This document shows, one piece after another, positions 62,885 through 64,000 of a stretch of DNA of 64,000 nucleotides (position 1 is its first letter; every line of letters begins with the position of its first letter). Position numbers and translations under genes: made by a program. The stretch covers positions 13,658,001 to 13,722,000 of the forward strand of contig NC_135136.1 in NCBI RefSeq assembly GCF_051014445.1, given 5' to 3'. A model generated the notes under the pieces. That model saw only the letters and a program-made list of their open reading frames with translations. It had not been told where the DNA came from and made no database searches. Origin of the DNA: Colletes latitarsis. Taxonomy: Eukaryota; Arthropoda; Insecta; Hymenoptera; Colletidae.

Positions 62885-64000
62885 GCCAGATGATTGCTAA
62901 TACCAGAAATAAACTCAAACGTAACCAGCGTTATCCTCCAAACTATTAATCGGTACCAGCTTTTATTAACTGTTTCTGTGTGATACCACAGTACTACGTG
63001 ATCCAAACCAGAAAAAACCCGGGATCTGCCCAACAAGTATGCGAAAAACGAGAAAGAATGAGCCAGATGGTTGCAAATACCAGAACTAACCCAGACATAA
63101 CCAGCGTTATCCTCCAAAATATTAATCGCAAAAAGGTTTAGTTGACTGTTTCGGTGTGGTACCGCATTACTACGTGATCCAAACCAGAAATATCCCAGGA
63201 TCTGGCCAACAATTATGCGAAAAATGCGAAAGTATGTGCCTGGCGATTGCAAATACCAGAACTGACCCAAGCGTAACCAGCGTTATCCTCCAAAATATTA
63301 ATCGCAACCAGGTTTAATTGACCGTTTCGGTGTGGAACCACATTACTACGGGATCCAAACCTGAGGAAACCCAGGATCTGGCCAACAAGTATGCGAAAAA
63401 CGCGAAAGTATGAGCCAGATGATTGTAAATACCAGACCTAACCGAGACATAACCGGCGTTATCCTCTAAAATATTAATCGCAACCAGGGTTTGTTTGACT
63501 GTTTCGGTGTGGTACCGCATTACTACGTGATGCAAACCAGAAATATCCCAGGATCTGGCCAACAAGTATGCGAAAAATGCGAAAGTATGTGCCTGATGAT
63601 TGCAAATACCAGAACTAACCCAAACATAACCAGCGTTATCCTCCAAAATATTAATCGCAACCAGGTTTAATTGACTGTTTCGATGTGGGACCACATTACG
63701 AAGGGGTCCAAGCCACAAAACACCCGAGATCTGGCCAACAAGTACATGAAAATTGCGAAAGTATGAGCCAGATGAGGGCAAATACCAGACCTAACCCAGA
63801 CATAACCGGCGTTATCCTCTTAAATATTATTCGAAACCAGGTTTAATTGACAGTTTCAGTGTGGTACCACATTACTACGTGGTCCATGCCAGAAGGAAGC
63901 CAGGATCTGCCCAACAAGTATGCGAAAAACGAGGAAGTATGAGCCAGAAGATTGCAAATACCGGAACTAACCCAGACTTAACCAGCGTTATCCTCTAAAA
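62885..64000 (-). repeat. 1.1-kb segment repeated about 20 kb away, second copy (to window end)
   Basis: Copy of 42,700-43,815, with the same sequence of rare variants, up to the last bases of the window (AACCAGCGTTATCCTCTAAAA). The array evidently continues beyond the right edge. Confidence 0.82.

Larger units (their letters stand above)
16041..64000 (-). repeat. Satellite arm B: about 272 tandem monomers of about 176 bp, inverted
   Basis: The same monomer as arm A, but the arm-A sense is now on the minus strand. On the plus strand a unit reads TTTAATTGACTGTTTCGGTG, TGGTACCACATTACTACG, TGATCCAAACCAGAAAAAG, GCCAGGATCTGGCCAACAAG, TATGCGAAAAATGCGAAAG, TACGAGCCAGATGAGGGC, AAATACCAGACCTAACCCAG, ACATAACCGGCGTTATCC, TCTAAAATATTAATCGCAAC. 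Spacings are 176 bp or small integer multiples, apart from recurrent indel variants. I see no return to the arm-A orientation and no foreign insertion anywhere in it. Minus-strand open frames of about 96 codons recur every 176 or 352 bp because the repeat does; they are not genes. Confidence 0.97.

Noticed and set aside
9..63781. Many open reading frames of 61-167 codons, mostly minus strand
   Set aside because: They recur at 176- or 352-bp steps, use different frames of the same repeat, and end wherever a monomer carries a stop. They have no conserved domain I recognise. They are repeat translations, not genes.
112..64000. CRISPR array
   Set aside because: The repeat unit is the entire 176-bp monomer with no short direct repeat separating unique spacers.
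112..64000. Primate alpha satellite
   Set aside because: The length is close (171 versus 176 bp), but I recognise none of the alpha-satellite sequence, and the CENP-B box is absent.

Overview
The window is almost entirely one eukaryotic satellite DNA. A monomer of about 176 bp is repeated head to tail from base 112 to base 64,000, roughly 360 copies by length. I find no intact gene, no tRNA or rRNA gene, no CRISPR array and no replication origin. The open frames that can be drawn are translations of the repeat. The only non-satellite DNA is bases 1-111, which are GC-rich. On the minus strand they encode the YADD core of a non-LTR (LINE) retrotransposon reverse transcriptase, cut off on its 5' side exactly where the satellite begins. 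The motif context resembles the R1/I/Jockey-type LINEs common in arthropods, and the monomers keep many CpG sites. An invertebrate, possibly arthropod, host is therefore my best guess. I do not recognise the satellite and cannot name the species.

Layout. (i) 1-111: LINE RT fragment. (ii) 112-16,040: satellite arm A, about 90 monomers. Its core (about 3,001-12,533) is a higher-order repeat (HOR) of ten monomers (1,759 bp) in four nearly complete copies plus a partial one. The core is flanked on both sides by more diverged monomers that resemble each other. (iii) 16,040/16,041: abrupt orientation switch. (iv) 16,041-64,000: satellite arm B, about 272 monomers in the opposite orientation and of a distinguishable subfamily. 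Arm B contains diverged monomers (16,041-21,164), a three-copy HOR marked by a monomer with a 51-bp internal deletion (21,165-29,955), a 1.9-kb block present twice 3,293 bp apart (29,956-35,172), and short recent amplifications (35-38 kb). It continues with three-monomer (528-bp) repeats (40-41 kb, related units at 47-49 kb) and a mosaic of nested duplications with offsets of 3,684, 3,860, 2,628, 2,279 and 1,755 bp (about 49.5-64 kb).

Nothing here works as a set of genes. The biology is array structure: homogenised cores, diverged edges, phase jumps left by unequal exchange, one inversion breakpoint and one LINE junction. Such arrays usually form centromeric or pericentromeric heterochromatin. 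That role is inference, because no CENP-B box or other protein-binding proof is visible. The most notable sequence property is a 12-bp perfect palindrome (TGTGGTACCACA) carried by many monomers, with a second dyad (GGCCAG-GAT-CTGGCC) in arm B. Statements of identity come from reading and comparing segments by eye, not from computed alignment.
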